From NCBI GenBank assembly GCA_018883345.1, contig VEQG01000002.1, positions 1 through 64,000 of the forward strand: a DNA stretch of 64,000 nucleotides, given 5' to 3'. Both the position numbers and the translations under genes were made by a program. The notes under the pieces were generated by a model. It searched no databases and was not told where the DNA came from. It worked only from the letters and a program-made list of their open reading frames with translations. The stretch comes from Candidatus Nanopelagicaceae bacterium (GTDB lineage: Bacteria; Actinomycetota; Actinomycetes; Nanopelagicales; Nanopelagicaceae). Shown here piece after piece: positions 45,789 through 54,397 of this stretch; positions within the stretch are counted from its first letter, which is position 1, and each line of letters opens with the position of its first letter.

Positions 45789-45891
45789 CCCGCAATCCTC
45801 GGCGGGTGGTCGATTCTTTCAAAAACAGGTAATCCGGCTTTAACGGTTGCGGGTCAGCGTTGGATTCGCACCAAACTTCCCCTGTTTTTGA
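45789..45891 (-). ncRNA. Cobalamin riboswitch aptamer
   Basis: The minus strand carries the conserved core: CAGGGGAAG, GGTGCGAATCC, GCTGACCCGCAACCGT and AAGCCGGATTACC. The core is enclosed by an 11-bp helix TCAAAAACAGG (45881-45891) with CCTGTTTTTGA (45819-45829). A downstream hairpin CCCGC...GCGGG (45789-45806) exposes GGATT, complementary to AATCC (45862-45866) of L5; this is the L5-L13 kissing loop. The subtype is compact. It should bind an adenosyl- or aquo/methylcobalamin and switch off the ECF operon through the adjacent terminator. Together with the terminator and the promoter dyad it fills the 313-base gene-free stretch 45661-45973. Confidence 0.93.
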
Positions 45892-45899
45892 AATATTAA

Positions 45900-45918
45900 G
45901 TTGTAGGCTGGATACAAC
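45900..45918. promoter_or_regulatory. Inverted repeat GTTGTA-N7-TACAAC between riboswitch and aldo/keto reductase gene
   Basis: Perfect 6-bp arms with a 7-base centre, just upstream of a possible TATAAA box (45921-45926) for the plus-strand gene and just before the riboswitch transcript on the minus strand. It may be a shared operator; this is a modest signal. Confidence 0.35.
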
Positions 45919-45973
45919 CATATAAAGGTCTAGGTAGCAAGAATCTGGCAAGGTAGACAGGGGAGAGTGTCTT

Positions 45974-46975
45974 ATGGAATACCGCAAACTCGGAAATTCG
46001 GGAATGTATGTATCTGAAATCGCTTTTGGAAATTGGATCACGCACGGTTCTCAAGTCGAACAAGATTCTGCCATTAAGTGCGTTCGTACTGCATTGGATT
46101 GTGGGATTACCACATTAGATACTGCAGATGTTTATGCTGCGACTAAGGCCGAAAGCGTGCTCGGTAAGGCGCTAAAAGGTGTTCGCAGAGAATCTTATGA
46201 ATTGTTTACCAAAGTTTATTGGCCAACTGGTTCGGGCAAAAACGATCGCGGGTTATCGCGCAAACACATCATGGAATCGGTGCACGCATCATTGAAGCGA
46301 TTAAACACTGACCATATCGATCTATATCAATTTCATCGCTTTGATTATGAAACACCACTAGAAGAATCTCTTAGCGCCTTTGATGACTTAATCCGTCAAG
46401 GAAAGGTCATGTATATCGGGTTCTCTGAATGGAACGCAAAGCAAATTTCCGCAGCCGTTAAAATTCAAAAAGAGCTCGGATATAACCGCTTTGTCTCAAG
46501 CCAGCCGCAGTATTCAGCGCTATGGAGAGTTATTGAGAAAGAGGTTGATCCAATTTGTCGAGACCACGGCATCGGACAAATTGTTTGGTCGCCAATTGCG
46601 CAAGGCGTGCTTACCGGAAAATATCTACCTGGCAAGAAAGCTCCAGCTGGCTCAAGAGCTACCGATAAGAAAGGTGGCGCCGGAATGATTGATCGCTGGA
46701 TGCGAGATGACGTGCTAACTGCAGTGCAGAATTTACGTCCGATTGCTGAAGGCGAAGGACTAACCATGGGCCAACTCGCTATTGCCTGGGTATTGCAGAA
46801 TCCAAATGTTTCCTCAGCAATTATTGGCGCTACCAAACCGGCTCAAATAAAAGAGAATGTAAAGGCAAGCGGCGTGAAACTAAGTAGCCAAACAATGGCT
46901 GCAATTGATAAAGCGCTTGGTAATTTAATCGAAAGAGACCCAGAGAAAACTATTTCTCCAAATCCTCGTGCTTAA
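45974..46975 (+). CDS. Aldo/keto reductase
   Basis: This 333-residue NADPH-dependent TIM-barrel oxidoreductase has the catalytic tetrad: Asp and Tyr in LDTADVYAATKAE, Lys in LFTKVYWP and His in LYQFHRFDYETP. The C-terminal AIIGATKPAQIKENVKASG is the cofactor-binding segment. The N-terminal MEYRKLGNSGMYVSEIAFGNW places it in the AKR family that includes voltage-gated K-channel beta-subunit-like proteins (AKR6/YghZ). A GGGGAGAG ribosome site precedes the ATG. The physiological substrate is unknown. It converges on the DUF3043 gene with no gap. Confidence 0.92.
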   Translation: MEYRKLGNSGMYVSEIAFGNWITHGSQVEQDSAIKCVRTALDCGITTLDTADVYAATKAESVLGKALKGVRRESYELFTKVYWPTGSGKNDRGLSRKHIMESVHASLKRLNTDHIDLYQFHRFDYETPLEESLSAFDDLIRQGKVMYIGFSEWNAKQISAAVKIQKELGYNRFVSSQPQYSALWRVIEKEVDPICRDHGIGQIVWSPIAQGVLTGKYLPGKKAPAGSRATDKKGGAGMIDRWMRDDVLTAVQNLRPIAEGEGLTMGQLAIAWVLQNPNVSSAIIGATKPAQIKENVKASGVKLSSQTMAAIDKALGNLIERDPEKTISPNPRA

Positions 46976-47545
46976 TTAGAAGTTCTTTTCGCCGCGCTTG
47001 ATTTGAGGTTTTGGAGCACGCATTCTTCGCATTTGAGTTGAACGAAGAAATCCGTAAAGCGCCAAACCTTTGGTGCTCTCATTTGGGAATTTCTCTGCAA
47101 CGCGACGCTTGATACGTCGACCCAAGAACCAGCCATCAATAATTGCCACAAACATAATTGTGTACATTGCAAGAATAGAGAAGATGGCAATAGTTTGATT
47201 ACGGGTCATCGAAACTAGAAGTACTACGAAGATAAATGGAAGGAAAAACTCTCCAACGTTGATTCTTGAGTCAACAATATTGCGAACATACTTACGGACT
47301 GGGCCACGATCGCGCGAAGGAAGTGCGCTCTCGTCGCCTCTTAAGAAGGCATTACGTTGGGCAATTCTTTGAACTCGCGCTTCGGCTTTTGCTGCTTTCT
47401 TCTCTTCCTTAGTCTTTGCAGGAGCAAGGGAAGCACCTCGCTTGACCGTCACCTCTTTGCGCTTAGGGGTCGGACGACCCTTACCTGTCGCACTTGGATT
47501 CGTTGGAACCTTCTCAGCCTTCTCAGCCTTCTCTGTCATGGGCAT
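46976..47545 (-). CDS. DUF3043 domain-containing membrane protein
   Basis: This 189-residue protein has a highly charged N-terminal region rich in Lys, Ala and Glu (GKGRPTPKRKEV), typical of DUF3043. A SRDRGPVRKYVRNIVDSRINVGEFFLP segment and two membrane helices (about 105-123 and 128-147) follow, then GWFLGRRIKRRVAEKF. Its function is unknown. In actinobacteria this gene usually diverges from the erpA/HesB-type gene next to ctaC, as it does here. The ATG at 47539 (third residue) is an alternative start. Confidence 0.88.
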   Translation of the reverse strand: MPMTEKAEKAEKVPTNPSATGKGRPTPKRKEVTVKRGASLAPAKTKEEKKAAKAEARVQRIAQRNAFLRGDESALPSRDRGPVRKYVRNIVDSRINVGEFFLPFIFVVLLVSMTRNQTIAIFSILAMYTIMFVAIIDGWFLGRRIKRRVAEKFPNESTKGLALYGFLRSTQMRRMRAPKPQIKRGEKNF

Positions 47546-47605
47546 ATTCTTATTACAAGAAGCGTTATTGTCTAAACCAAAAGAAATTAAGGAGTAACAT
47601 TCGAC

Positions 47606-47647
47606 TTACCTGGCCCTGGGTCTTTGTATTGATACCAGGCCAAGTAA
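47606..47647 (+). promoter_or_regulatory. Inverted repeat upstream of erpA
   Basis: TTACCTGGCC (47606-47615) and GGCCAAGTAA (47638-47647) form a 10-bp dyad with one mismatch, and the interior repeats CCTGG/CCAGG. It lies 25 bases before the erpA start and could be an operator for an Fe-S-responsive regulator or a leader hairpin. A direct repeat ATCAACGGA follows at about 47647-47665. Confidence 0.4.
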
Positions 47648-47672
47648 TCAACGGATATCAACGGAGAGAGAA

Positions 47673-48008
47673 ATGACAACAGATACCGGCATCAGTCTTA
47701 CTGAAGTAGCCAGCGCAAAGGTGGCAAGCCTTTTGGCTCAAGAGGGTCGCGATGACCTATACCTTCGCGTGGCGGTCCAACCAGGTGGATGTTCAGGCCT
47801 TCGTTACCAGCTCTATTTCGATGATCGCGCTATGGATGATGATGTTGAGCGCTCTTTCGGTACCGTGAAGGTCAAAGTCGACAAGATGAGCGATCCATAT
47901 CTGGCAGGCGCAACTATCGATTTCGTGGACACTATCGAGAAGCAGGGCTTCACAATCGACAATCCAAATGCCCAGGGCTCATGTGCCTGCGGCGATTCAT
48001 TCCACTAG
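47673..48008 (+). CDS. erpA: A-type iron-sulfur cluster insertion protein (ErpA/HesB)
   Basis: This 111-residue carrier delivers Fe-S clusters to client proteins. The three conserved cysteines are present: one in QPGGCSGLRYQLYF and two in the C-terminal GSCACGDSF. The length is typical. A GGAGAGAG ribosome site precedes the ATG. Likely clients in this window include LipA and the QcrA Rieske protein. The gene lies upstream of ctaC as in mycobacteria. Confidence 0.94.
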   Translation: MTTDTGISLTEVASAKVASLLAQEGRDDLYLRVAVQPGGCSGLRYQLYFDDRAMDDDVERSFGTVKVKVDKMSDPYLAGATIDFVDTIEKQGFTIDNPNAQGSCACGDSFH

Positions 48009-48015
48009 TCCCGAT

Positions 48016-48076
48016 AATTCCCGGCGTTACCCAATAATTGTGAGTGACCGCACCACGCGGGAATTCAGCCTTTTTT
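48016..48076 (+). terminator. Probable terminator after erpA
   Basis: AATTCCCG (48016-48023) pairs with CGGGAATT (48058-48065). The 34-base loop contains a weaker GTTAC/GTGAC helix, and a TTTTTT run lies at 48071-48076, five bases past the stem. The long loop makes it imperfect. Confidence 0.45.
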
Positions 48077-48087
48077 ACGCTTAACAC

Positions 48088-48099
48088 TAAGATTTGCCC
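48088..48099 (+). promoter_or_regulatory. -10 box of a leaderless promoter (ctaC)
   Basis: TAAGAT (48088-48093) followed by 6 bases and ATG at 48100. This favours the ATG over the in-frame TTG at 48094. Confidence 0.5.
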
Positions 48100-48858
48100 A
48101 TGCAATTTCGCTCTAAGCGAGGGGCCAAAGCGCTCCTTGGCGCACTCTTTGTATTCGGCGCCCTACTCCTAACCGGCTGTGAGAATGGCTCGGTTTATGG
48201 ATATGAATCTGATTTATCAAGTGTTAACGAAACCTCGTGGCATCTATGGCGCGGAGCTTGGCTAGCAGCTGGCGCAGTAGGAATTTTTACCGCTGCGTTA
48301 ATTCTCTGGCCAGTATTACGTCATCGTCGCAAAGAGGGCGATCCACAATATCCAAAGCAGACTCAATACAACGTACCAGCTGAAGTTGCATACACACTTA
48401 TTCCATTTGTAATTGTGGCAGTTCTCTTTTACTTCACTGCTCGTGATCAAGCTGTGATTACCGCAAAGGAACCTTCGCAAGTTCAACACACAATTGATGT
48501 AACAGGTTTCCAATGGTCATGGCAATTTGGCCATCAAGATGGCGGAAAAGATGCGGTTGTAACAGGTACACCTGCACAACCACCAACATTGGTACTTCCG
48601 CAAGGCGAGCGAGTTGCTTTTAATATTTATTCGCCGGATGTGGTTCATGGTTTCTGGATTCCAGCGTTCATGATTCAAATTCAAAATATTCCAGGCGTAA
48701 CTAACCGTATTGAATTTACGGCAAACAAACTCGGGGAGTACCCAGGTCGTTGCAACATTCTCTGCGGACGTAATCACTCACAGATGGTTTTCAAAGTAAA
48801 AGTTGTAACTCCTGAAGAGTACGACACCTATGTTGAATCACTAAAGGCGGGCGCATAA
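48100..48858 (+). CDS. ctaC: Cytochrome c oxidase subunit II
   Basis: About 252 residues. A lipoprotein signal ([16 protein letters not shown]) gives a lipobox L-L-T-G-C at about residue 27. Two membrane helices and a periplasmic-side cupredoxin domain follow. The CuA ligands lie in VHGFWIPAF (His) and [14 protein letters not shown] (Cys, Cys, His, Met). In this loop the usual C-x-E-x-C glutamate is replaced by isoleucine. The subunit accepts electrons from cytochrome c domains, here QcrC, and passes them to CtaD. It overlaps ctaD by one base (TAATG). Confidence 0.95.
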   Translation: MQFRSKRGAKALLGALFVFGALLLTGCENGSVYGYESDLSSVNETSWHLWRGAWLAAGAVGIFTAALILWPVLRHRRKEGDPQYPKQTQYNVPAEVAYTLIPFVIVAVLFYFTARDQAVITAKEPSQVQHTIDVTGFQWSWQFGHQDGGKDAVVTGTPAQPPTLVLPQGERVAFNIYSPDVVHGFWIPAFMIQIQNIPGVTNRIEFTANKLGEYPGRCNILCGRNHSQMVFKVKVVTPEEYDTYVESLKAGA

Positions 48859-50519
48859 TGACAACTTACGCACAACCACCAGTAACTCAAATTACGCGTG
48901 CACCGCTACCACCGACTTCTAAAGGTCGATTATTTGTAAAGTGGATTACCTCAACTGATCACAAGACGATCGGTTACATGTACCTAATAACCACATTCGT
49001 ATGGTTCTTAATTGGCGGTTTATTAGCGCTCTTTTTACGTGCAGAGCTAGCTCGTCCAGGCATGCAATTCCTGTCTAACGAGCAGTACAACCAGATTTTC
49101 ACAATGCATGGCACCATCATGCTTTTGATGTTCGCAACACCATTGTTTGTTGGTTTTGCAAACGTAATCATGCCGCTACAAATCGGCGCAGCTGACGTTG
49201 CCTTCCCAAGATTAAATATGTTCTCGTTCTGGCTATTCCTCTTCGGTGGAATTATGGCTACCGCGGGATTTTTAACTCCTGGTGGCGCAGCTTCATTTGG
49301 TTGGACTGCATATGCGCCGCTAGCAAATGCAGAGTATTCACCAGGTATCGGTGCAGATCTATGGATTGTCGGTTTGGCAATGGGTGGTCTTGGCACAATT
49401 CTTGGTGGCGTAAATTTCATTACAACAATTTTCACAATGCGCGCACCGGGCATGACGATGTTCCGTATGTCGATCTTCTCCTGGAACGTTTTGCTTACCT
49501 CAATCTTGGTACTGCTTGCCTTTCCACCACTTGCAGCAGCTTTCTTAGCGCTTGAATCAGATCGCTTATTTGGTACACATATTTTCGATCCAGCCAATGG
49601 TGGCGCAATGCTTTGGCAGCATCTCTTCTGGTTCTTCGGACATCCAGAGGTTTACATTCTTGCGCTGCCGTTCTTTGGCGTCATCACTGAAATCTTGCCA
49701 GTCTTTAGCCGAAAGCCAGTCTTTGGTTATAAAGGTTTGATTGCCGCAACAATTGCAATCGCCGCGCTATCTGTTTCAGTTTGGGCGCACCACTTGTTTG
49801 CAACAGGACAAGTTCTACTTCCATTCTTCTCATTCATGACATTCTTAATTGGTGTTCCAACTGGTGTTAAGTTCTTTAACTGGATTGGCACAATGTGGCG
49901 CGGTTCAATATCAATGGATACGCCAATGCTTTGGTCAGTCGGATTCCTAATTACTTTCTTATTCGGTGGTTTGACCGGAATTATTTTGGCTTCACCACCA
50001 TTGGATTTCGCAGTATCTGCTTCATATTTCGTGGTGGCGCACTTCCACTACGTGCTATTCGGAACTGTGGTCTTTGCGATGTTTGGCGGCTTCTATTTCT
50101 GGTGGCCAAAGATGACCGGAAAGATGTTAAACGAGCGTCTAGGCAAGATTCACTTCTGGACACTTTTCTTCGGATTCCACTTAACTTTCTTGGTTCAGCA
50201 CTGGTTGGGCATCAAGGGAATGTCACGTCGTTATGCAGATTACCTCTCTACTGACGGCTTCACTGATTTGAATATGCTTTCAACGGTAGGTTCATTCCTG
50301 TTGGCGCTATCTATGATTCCATTCTTCGTAAACGTTTGGATAACTCGTAAATCACCTAAGGTTGAATCAAATGATCCATGGGGTTACGGACAGTCACTTG
50401 AATGGGCAACTACATGTCCACCTCCACGTCACAATTTCTACTCAATGCCACGCATTCGTTCTGAAAGACCAGCGTGGGATGTAAATCATCCAGAAGCACC
50501 GATTGAAGGACATCATTAA
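48858..50519 (+). CDS. ctaD: Cytochrome c oxidase subunit I (aa3-type)
   Basis: This 553-residue, 12-helix catalytic subunit reduces oxygen at the heme a3-CuB centre and pumps protons. Heme and copper ligands are visible: [11 protein letters not shown] (low-spin heme His), [11 protein letters not shown] (CuB His and the cross-linked Tyr), [10 protein letters not shown] (two CuB His) and [11 protein letters not shown] (heme His pair). It lies between ctaC and ctaF in a single operon. Confidence 0.98.
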   Translation: MTTYAQPPVTQITRAPLPPTSKGRLFVKWITSTDHKTIGYMYLITTFVWFLIGGLLALFLRAELARPGMQFLSNEQYNQIFTMHGTIMLLMFATPLFVGFANVIMPLQIGAADVAFPRLNMFSFWLFLFGGIMATAGFLTPGGAASFGWTAYAPLANAEYSPGIGADLWIVGLAMGGLGTILGGVNFITTIFTMRAPGMTMFRMSIFSWNVLLTSILVLLAFPPLAAAFLALESDRLFGTHIFDPANGGAMLWQHLFWFFGHPEVYILALPFFGVITEILPVFSRKPVFGYKGLIAATIAIAALSVSVWAHHLFATGQVLLPFFSFMTFLIGVPTGVKFFNWIGTMWRGSISMDTPMLWSVGFLITFLFGGLTGIILASPPLDFAVSASYFVVAHFHYVLFGTVVFAMFGGFYFWWPKMTGKMLNERLGKIHFWTLFFGFHLTFLVQHWLGIKGMSRRYADYLSTDGFTDLNMLSTVGSFLLALSMIPFFVNVWITRKSPKVESNDPWGYGQSLEWATTCPPPRHNFYSMPRIRSERPAWDVNHPEAPIEGHH

Positions 50520-50521
50520 TA

Positions 50522-50926
50522 ATGAAAACTAATTGGGTTCTCTTTACCGGTATCGGACTTTTCTATTCATTGATGGCGGCGATCTACTGGGTCATCGGCG
50601 GCGAACCAGTAGGTATCGCTTGTTTGATTCTTAGTGCTGCGCTTGCATTCATGGTCGGCTTTTACGTCTGGTTTACTCAACGTAAGATTGGTGAAATTCT
50701 CCCAGAAGATAATTTAGAGGCAGAGATTTCAGATGGAGCCGGCGAATTAGGTTTCTATTCACCACATTCTTGGTGGCCACTTCCAGTTGCAGCTTTTGCG
50801 GTCTTAGCTGGACTTGGCTTAATTATTGGTTGGTGGCTAACTGCTATCGCAGCGGGCGGTTTGATTATTTCAATCGTCGGCTTTGTAACCGAATACGAAC
50901 AGCCAGAAGTTTCAGCACATCACTAA
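50522..50926 (+). CDS. ctaF: Actinobacterial cytochrome c oxidase subunit IV
   Basis: This 134-residue membrane protein has four hydrophobic helices and matches the actinobacterial CtaF family. Diagnostic segments are GLFYSLMAAIYWVIGGEPVG, YVWFTQRKIGEILPEDN and the GELGFYSPHSWWPL motif after an acidic loop. It is a structural subunit of the aa3 oxidase within the bc1-aa3 supercomplex. It begins 2 bases after ctaD; its 3' end overlaps the likely uppP start. Confidence 0.93.
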   Translation: MKTNWVLFTGIGLFYSLMAAIYWVIGGEPVGIACLILSAALAFMVGFYVWFTQRKIGEILPEDNLEAEISDGAGELGFYSPHSWWPLPVAAFAVLAGLGLIIGWWLTAIAAGGLIISIVGFVTEYEQPEVSAHH

Positions 50927-51761
50927 TTTATTCGAGGTAGTTTTTCTGGGGCTAGTACAAGGCCTTACAGAATTCCTTCCTATTTCCTCAAGCGCTCATC
51001 TTCGAATCGTTGGTGAGTTCTTGCCTAATGCCAAAGATCCTGGGGCAGCTTTCACTGCGATCACTCAGATAGGTACTGAACTAGCTGTCTTGATCTACTT
51101 CCGCCGAGAGATTTTGTCGATTGTCAGAAATTGGACTGCTTTCAATATTCTTCGAAAGCGCAATCTAAATTCAGAGGCTCGTGCTGATAACAAAATGGGT
51201 TGGATGATAATCATTGGCTCAATCCCAATTTTTTGCTTGGGCTTTCTATTTCAAGACTCAATTAAAACTACCTTCCGCTCACTTACCTTAGTTGCCCTGA
51301 TGTTAATAATCTTCGGTTTGATTCTTGGATTGGCAGATTATGTCGGCGATAATCAAAAGGGGAGCAGGGATTTAAATGTAAAGGAAGCTTTAATGCTGGG
51401 ATTCGCGCAATCTTTAGCATTGATTCCTGGAGTTTCAAGATCTGGTGCGACCATTGCAGCAGGTCGTTTATTGGGTTTTAATCGTAGCGCTGCAACTAAA
51501 TTTTCATTCTTTTTGGCCATTCCTGCAGTTTTAGGATCTGGCCTTTATCAGTTGTATCAAGTCATCAGCGATCCGACAACTGAAGTTTATTCATTGGGCG
51601 AAACGTTCATAGCAACAACCATCGCCTTTGCAGTTGGCTATGCAGTTATAGCGTGGCTGATGAAGTACATATCAAAGAAGAGTTTTCAACCATTTGTTAT
51701 TTATCGTCTGATTTTAGGTAGTGCTATTTTGATTGCAGTTGCTACTAATTTTCTAAATTAA
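50919..51761 (+). CDS. uppP: Undecaprenyl-diphosphatase with non-standard start
   Basis: This membrane enzyme dephosphorylates undecaprenyl diphosphate to recycle the cell-wall lipid carrier. The catalytic stretch LVQGLTEFLPISSSAH and the second motif IPGVSRSGATIAAGR are intact. The first ATG/GTG/TTG in frame (TTG at 51021) lies downstream of the catalytic QGLTE motif, so translation must begin earlier. The frame is open back to 50889 but holds no standard start. The ATC at 50919 would give an N-terminus of normal family length (about 280 residues) and an 8-base overlap with ctaF; TTA at 50928 is another option. A sequencing error cannot be excluded. Confidence 0.88.
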   Translation: MTNLFEVVFLGLVQGLTEFLPISSSAHLRIVGEFLPNAKDPGAAFTAITQIGTELAVLIYFRREILSIVRNWTAFNILRKRNLNSEARADNKMGWMIIIGSIPIFCLGFLFQDSIKTTFRSLTLVALMLIIFGLILGLADYVGDNQKGSRDLNVKEALMLGFAQSLALIPGVSRSGATIAAGRLLGFNRSAATKFSFFLAIPAVLGSGLYQLYQVISDPTTEVYSLGETFIATTIAFAVGYAVIAWLMKYISKKSFQPFVIYRLILGSAILIAVATNFLN

Positions 51762-51792
51762 AAACCCCCTGGCAAATAACCAAGGGGTTTTT
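51760..51792. terminator. Bidirectional intrinsic terminator between uppP and qcrB
   Basis: AAAAACCCC pairs with GGGGTTTTT (plus TGG/CCA inside) around a short loop. The A-run and T-run serve both the plus-strand uppP and minus-strand qcr operon, which converge here. Confidence 0.88.
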
Positions 51793-51805
51793 AAGAGTTA
51801 ACTTT

Positions 51806-53392
51806 CTAGTGATGCGAGTTATCTTCGAGTTCCTTAGCGCTTGGCTTTGGAATCTGGACTGCATTAGCTGCTGACCAATTTGCGCGAAGTTTGGCGCGTA
51901 ATCTGCCTGGGCGGCTAACGCCATTTGCATCTACCTCAGGAAGCTCTAGCGCGCCTGCTTGTTCATGTGAAGTCAAAGTCCAGAGCTCTTCTTTTGAAAG
52001 CGGCTCATGTATTTCTACGAATTCACCATGAGGCAGACGAACCAAACGTCCGGTCTCGCGACCATGAAGCACCAACTCGCGGTCTGCTCGTTGTAGCGAT
52101 AGGCAAATGCGCTTAGTTATAAAGAAAGTCAGAATTGGCAAGACAATAATTCCGATTCGGGTAAACCACATGATGTGATTTATTGAGGAATCAAAGTGAG
52201 TAGCAATTAGATCATTTCCACCATTTAGCAAAGCTACAAAGAAGAACATCATTACCGCTGCGCCAATCGCAGTACGGTTAGGGACGTTGCGTGGACGATC
52301 TAGCAAGTGATGCTCACGCTTATCTCCAGTGATCCAACTTTCAATCCATGGGTAGAGCGCCATTGGAGTAAAGATCAAACCAGGAATAATTAAACCTGGC
52401 AGCAAAATATTCCAAGAGATGGTGTAACCAAAGGCATGTGTTTCAAGTGGCGGCGCCATTCGAACCAAACCATCAATCCATCCCATGTAGAAGTCAGGTT
52501 GAGAACCAGCAGAAATTTGACCAGGTGTATACGGGCCATATAACCAAACTGGGTTAATTGATGCCACGGCTCCTAGTAGGGCAGTAATACCGAATACGAT
52601 GAAGAAGAATCCACCAGCTTTTGCCATATAAATAGGCATCAATGGATAACCAACTACATTTTTCTCGGTTCGTCCAGGGCCAGGGTACTGAGTGTGCTTC
52701 TGATACCAAACCAACATCAAGTGCGCAGTAATTAACGCCAAGAAAATTCCTGGAAGTAAAAGCACGTGCACTGTATAGATGCGCGGAATAAATGCTTCAC
52801 CAGGAAATGGGCCACCGAAAACAAAGAATGCTAAGTAGCTACCAACAACTGGGAACGCTTGAATAATTGCTTCAGTAATACGAATACCAGTTCCTGAAAG
52901 TAGATCATCAGGTAATGAGTATCCAAGGAAGCCTTCGATAATTCCAAGAGTTAGTAAGCCGATGCCAATAACCCAGTTGAATTCACGTGGTTTGCGGAAT
53001 GCTCCGGTGAAGAAGACGCGAAGCATATGCAGAATCATTCCCGCCATGAAGATCAGAGCAGCCCAGTGATGGATCTGGCGCATTAATAGACCGCCGCGTA
53101 CATCAAATGAAAGATGTAGTGTTGATTCGTATGCCGCCGACATCTTTAAACCTTTAAGTGGTTCGTAAGAGCCGTTATAGATAACTTCTTTAGCTGAAGG
53201 ATCAAACCAGAAAGTAAGAAAGACACCGGTGGCTAAAAGAATAATGAATGAGTAGAGCACGATTTCACCGAGCATGAATGACCAGTGATCAGGGAAGACT
53301 TTGGTTAAATTCTTCTTAAGCCATTTTGCGGCTCCGGTACGTTCGTCGACGTAGTTAGCTATCGCTGCTGGAACTTTTTCTTTAGCACTCAT
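51806..53392 (-). CDS. qcrB: Cytochrome bc1 complex cytochrome b subunit
   Basis: This 528-residue protein has eight core helices. Heme b ligands appear as histidines in RQIHHWAALIFMAGMILHMLRVFFTGAF and in PRIYTVHVLLLPGIFLALITAHLMLVWYQKHTQ. The quinol-oxidation motif has the actinobacterial form PWIESW. The C-terminal extension of about 110 residues (ELVLHGRETGRLVRLPHGEF) is typical of actinobacteria. It overlaps qcrA by 4 bases. It takes electrons from menaquinol to QcrA and QcrC. Confidence 0.96.
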   Translation of the reverse strand: MSAKEKVPAAIANYVDERTGAAKWLKKNLTKVFPDHWSFMLGEIVLYSFIILLATGVFLTFWFDPSAKEVIYNGSYEPLKGLKMSAAYESTLHLSFDVRGGLLMRQIHHWAALIFMAGMILHMLRVFFTGAFRKPREFNWVIGIGLLTLGIIEGFLGYSLPDDLLSGTGIRITEAIIQAFPVVGSYLAFFVFGGPFPGEAFIPRIYTVHVLLLPGIFLALITAHLMLVWYQKHTQYPGPGRTEKNVVGYPLMPIYMAKAGGFFFIVFGITALLGAVASINPVWLYGPYTPGQISAGSQPDFYMGWIDGLVRMAPPLETHAFGYTISWNILLPGLIIPGLIFTPMALYPWIESWITGDKREHHLLDRPRNVPNRTAIGAAVMMFFFVALLNGGNDLIATHFDSSINHIMWFTRIGIIVLPILTFFITKRICLSLQRADRELVLHGRETGRLVRLPHGEFVEIHEPLSKEELWTLTSHEQAGALELPEVDANGVSRPGRLRAKLRANWSAANAVQIPKPSAKELEDNSHH

Positions 53393-54396
53393 TTGCTATC
53401 ACGCTCCCAATAACTTGGACCAACAGATTCGGTAAATGGTTGTTTAGCAATTAGGTAGCCCTCGGAATCTACTGTGATTGCTAATTGCGGTAGTGGTCTT
53501 GCAGCTGGACCGAAGATAACCTTCGCAGCACGTGTCACATCAAAAGTTGATTGATGGCAAGGACAGAGCAGGTGATGCGTTGATTGTTCGTACAACGCAA
53601 CTGCGCAACCCATATGTGAGCAAATCTTTGAAAAAGCGATGATGCCTTCGTAAGTCCATGAGAGTCGCTCCGCATCAAGATTGAAATCTTCTGGACGTAA
53701 TCTGATAAGCAGTACTGGATCTTTGGCAATGTCATTTAATGAACGATGCTCCGGGTGATCCACCTCAGGAAGAGTTTGAACTACTGCGCCAACTTCCAGT
53801 TCGGAGGCTTTAATTGGGCGATCACCTGGATCGGTAACTAGGCGAGTTCCTGCTTTCCAAGAGGTTTTTTCAAGCTCTTTTTCAGGCAATGGGCCTAAAT
53901 CGCGAAGCATAATGATTGGACCTAAACCAACTAGGCCAAGGGCTGCACCAAGTGTTCGTTTAATTAATGGACGACGACCAATTCCAGCCGCCGCTGCCTG
54001 TGTCTTAACTGTTTCAACAAATTCTTTACGATCTTCATCGGCAGATCTAAATTCATGACGTTGTGCAACGACTTCAGTATCTGGCATCAATTGACGAGCC
54101 CAGGCAACTGCACCTAAACCAATAAATAAAAATGCGCCAGCGAGACCTAAGCCAAGAAGTAATTGTTGAATATTCATATTTCCAAGTAATGGAATGAATG
54201 CAAATACATCTTTCTTGATGAAGAAATAGCTGTAGATGAAGAGAATTGTGCTTAAAGCAGAGAGTGCAAATAGGGAAGCGACTTGGCGTTCTGCGCGCTT
54301 CTCCGCTTTTGGATCTTCATCTGCACGACGATGAACGTGTTCTGGTAGGCCAGGATTTTCTACTGGATTTCCCATTGGGTTTAATTCCTTTGACAC
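53389..54396 (-). CDS. qcrA: Cytochrome bc1 complex Rieske iron-sulfur subunit
   Basis: This 335-residue actinobacterial-type Rieske protein has three N-terminal membrane helices (about 40-58, 75-93 and 155-175) instead of one. The 2Fe-2S ligands are in CSHMGC (Cys-x-His) and CPCHQS (Cys-x2-His) near 265 and 283, with flanking cysteines for the stabilising disulfide. It sits between qcrC and qcrB in the operon. The cluster is probably supplied with help from ErpA. Confidence 0.96.
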   Translation of the reverse strand: MSKELNPMGNPVENPGLPEHVHRRADEDPKAEKRAERQVASLFALSALSTILFIYSYFFIKKDVFAFIPLLGNMNIQQLLLGLGLAGAFLFIGLGAVAWARQLMPDTEVVAQRHEFRSADEDRKEFVETVKTQAAAAGIGRRPLIKRTLGAALGLVGLGPIIMLRDLGPLPEKELEKTSWKAGTRLVTDPGDRPIKASELEVGAVVQTLPEVDHPEHRSLNDIAKDPVLLIRLRPEDFNLDAERLSWTYEGIIAFSKICSHMGCAVALYEQSTHHLLCPCHQSTFDVTRAAKVIFGPAARPLPQLAITVDSEGYLIAKQPFTESVGPSYWERDSK

Positions 54397-54397
54397 G

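Noticed and set aside
45751..46041. 96-residue minus-strand open frame over the riboswitch
   Set aside because: It coincides with the aptamer and the first codons of the divergent aldo/keto reductase; the conserved RNA structure explains the sequence.
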